A stretch of DNA of 5,514 nucleotides from an uncultured Oscillospiraceae bacterium (lineage in GTDB: Bacteria; Bacillota; Clostridia; Oscillospirales; Oscillospiraceae), in NCBI GenBank assembly GCA_910584835.1, contig CAJUEG010000099.1:1-5514 (forward strand), written 5' to 3'. The position numbers and the translations under genes were made by a program. Below, piece by piece: positions 4,738-5,514 of the stretch. Below the pieces are notes generated by a model. That model worked only from the letters and a program-made list of their open reading frames with translations. It searched no databases and was not told where the DNA came from. Each line of letters opens with the position of its first letter. Within the stretch, counting starts at the first letter, position 1.

Positions 4738-5514
4738 TTACGAAATGGGATCGGCGTAATAGATGATGTTCATTACGCCGCCTCCGATATACAGATACTC
4801 AAGGTTGACCCGCGCACTGTCGTACCCCGTGCCGGCGGGTGTGCCGGAGCACCCCACTGGGAAGAGGGTGTACCGGTCGGAGCTGCTGAACCAGATGGTG
4901 ATGGACCCGTCGGAGTTCTGAACGACGGAGGTGGGCGTCTGTCCATCGGTCTCTCCTCCGATTACCACCCCGTCGGTGTTCAGCGTAATGGAGCGGCCGC
5001 CGCTGTAATCGTCATAGGTGGGATAGGGCGTGTAGTTGCCCGCGTAGGCGGCCAGAAGGGACGCCGGTTCCTCCGGCTGCTGGGATTCGGCGGGGCCAGG
5101 GTCCACCGGGTCGGACTGGGCGGGCTGGGATTCCTCCGGGCCCGGCTCCGGGGGCTCGGGCCGCTCCGGCACGTCTTCCGGCTTGATAACGATGCTTGTC
5201 CCGTCCGGGCTGTAAGCGAGTACGGCCCTCGTGGTATATCTGTCCTGCGCGGCCTGGTATTCCTCGCGGGTGGCCGTGTCATAGCCCGAGCTGCCATTGG
5301 TGAGCCCGCGCTCGTCGTGGGGCTGTATGAAGTAGGCGGCATGGCCCTCGGACCAGTCGCGGCGCAGAGCGTCTACGGCGTCCCAGTCGTACTCGCCCGG
5401 GTTGGGGGCGTCGTCGCAGAACCGGCCAACGCCGTCCTTCTGGGCGACGGAACCGTAGTATGCCCTGTTATCCATGTGCTTGACCAACCCCTGGGATTCC
5501 TCACGGATGCACCC
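4738..5514 (-). CDS. Protein with Pro/Glu-rich linker and beta-rich C-terminal domain, N-terminus outside the window
   Basis: The frame is open to the window edge, 9 codons beyond the first possible alternative start (TTG at 5487) and 13 beyond the first ATG (5475). Neither has a convincing SD, so the real start is probably outside. Numbered from the TTG: residues 1-102 are an unrecognised soluble region with several Tyr/Trp (GEYDWDAVDALRRDW, 31-45). Residues 103-141 form a low-complexity linker of Pro, Glu, Ser and Gln. Residues about 146-249 are a beta-rich domain with YTPYPTYDDYSGG, repeated TDG/SDG turns (SITLNTDGVVIGG, SVVQNSDGSITIWF) and a final VNLEYLYIGGGVMNIIYYADP. Such linker-plus-beta-domain layouts are common in Gram-positive lipoproteins and membrane-anchored extracellular proteins. 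A missing signal or anchor sequence upstream would fit, but this is inference. It precedes the 98-aa gene by 18 bases. Confidence 0.82.
   Translation of the reverse strand, partial: GCIREESQGLVKHMDNRAYYGSVAQKDGVGRFCDDAPNPGEYDWDAVDALRRDWSEGHAAYFIQPHDERGLTNGSSGYDTATREEYQAAQDRYTTRAVLAYSPDGTSIVIKPEDVPERPEPPEPGPEESQPAQSDPVDPGPAESQQPEEPASLLAAYAGNYTPYPTYDDYSGGRSITLNTDGVVIGGETDGQTPTSVVQNSDGSITIWFSSSDRYTLFPVGCSGTPAGTGYDSARVNLEYLYIGGGVMNIIYYADPIS

Noticed and set aside
5475..5487. TTG (5487) or ATG (5475) as the true start of the linker-containing protein
   Set aside because: Neither has a well-spaced strong SD like the other genes here, and the frame stays open to the edge, so the start is more likely outside the window.
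1..5514. CRISPR array, tRNA, rRNA, insertion sequence or diversity-generating repeat
   Set aside because: I saw no regularly spaced repeats, no tRNA-like fold, no transposase or reverse transcriptase motifs, and no template/variable repeat pair.

Overview
The window comes from a GC-rich member of the Clostridia, most likely a gut Oscillospiraceae-type Firmicute. I infer this from the strong AGGAGG-type Shine-Dalgarno (SD) sequences before almost every gene, the SigA-type promoter, the compact gene packing and the high GC. Every supported gene lies on the minus strand. There is no metabolic gene, RNA gene, transposase or CRISPR array. The mix of SSB, a ClpX-like unfoldase and many small proteins of unknown function suggests an accessory replicon such as an integrative/conjugative element, plasmid or prophage. 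No relaxase, integrase or capsid gene is present to decide which.

Reading in the direction of transcription, from high to low coordinates: (1) 5514-4738 is the C-terminal part of a protein with a Pro/Glu-rich linker and a beta-rich final domain; its frame is open to the window edge. (2) 4719-4423 is a 98-aa unknown protein. (3) 4422-4177 is a 246-base regulatory gap. It holds a clear promoter (TTGACA, 17 bp, TGC-TACCAT), then a roughly 170-base leader with a 17-bp terminator-like hairpin and an 8-bp second helix that pairs the hairpin loop with sequence beyond the U-tract. (4) 4176-2815 is a 453-aa ClpX-like AAA+ ATPase. It keeps the IGF tripeptide known for ClpP docking, but has a non-zinc N-terminal region and an internal start with a strong SD. 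(5) 2800-2438 is a 120-aa unknown protein. (6) 2411-1998 is a single-stranded DNA-binding protein, followed by an intrinsic terminator at 1978-1945. (7) 1909-343 is a tight run of three unknown genes (154, 158 and 207 aa), two of them joined by a GTGA overlap. (8) 272-1 is the N-terminal part of an acidic unknown protein that runs off the window.

The promoter, leader, ClpX-like gene, 120-aa gene and ssb look like one transcription unit, with regulation possible at the leader and an end at the ssb terminator. The three-gene run and the final partial gene lie beyond that terminator. They have no obvious promoter of their own, so they may be expressed by read-through. The most unusual parts are the structured leader and the two-start ClpX paralogue it precedes. 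A remodelling role for this ATPase on DNA-bound complexes of the element, alongside SSB, is inference only.
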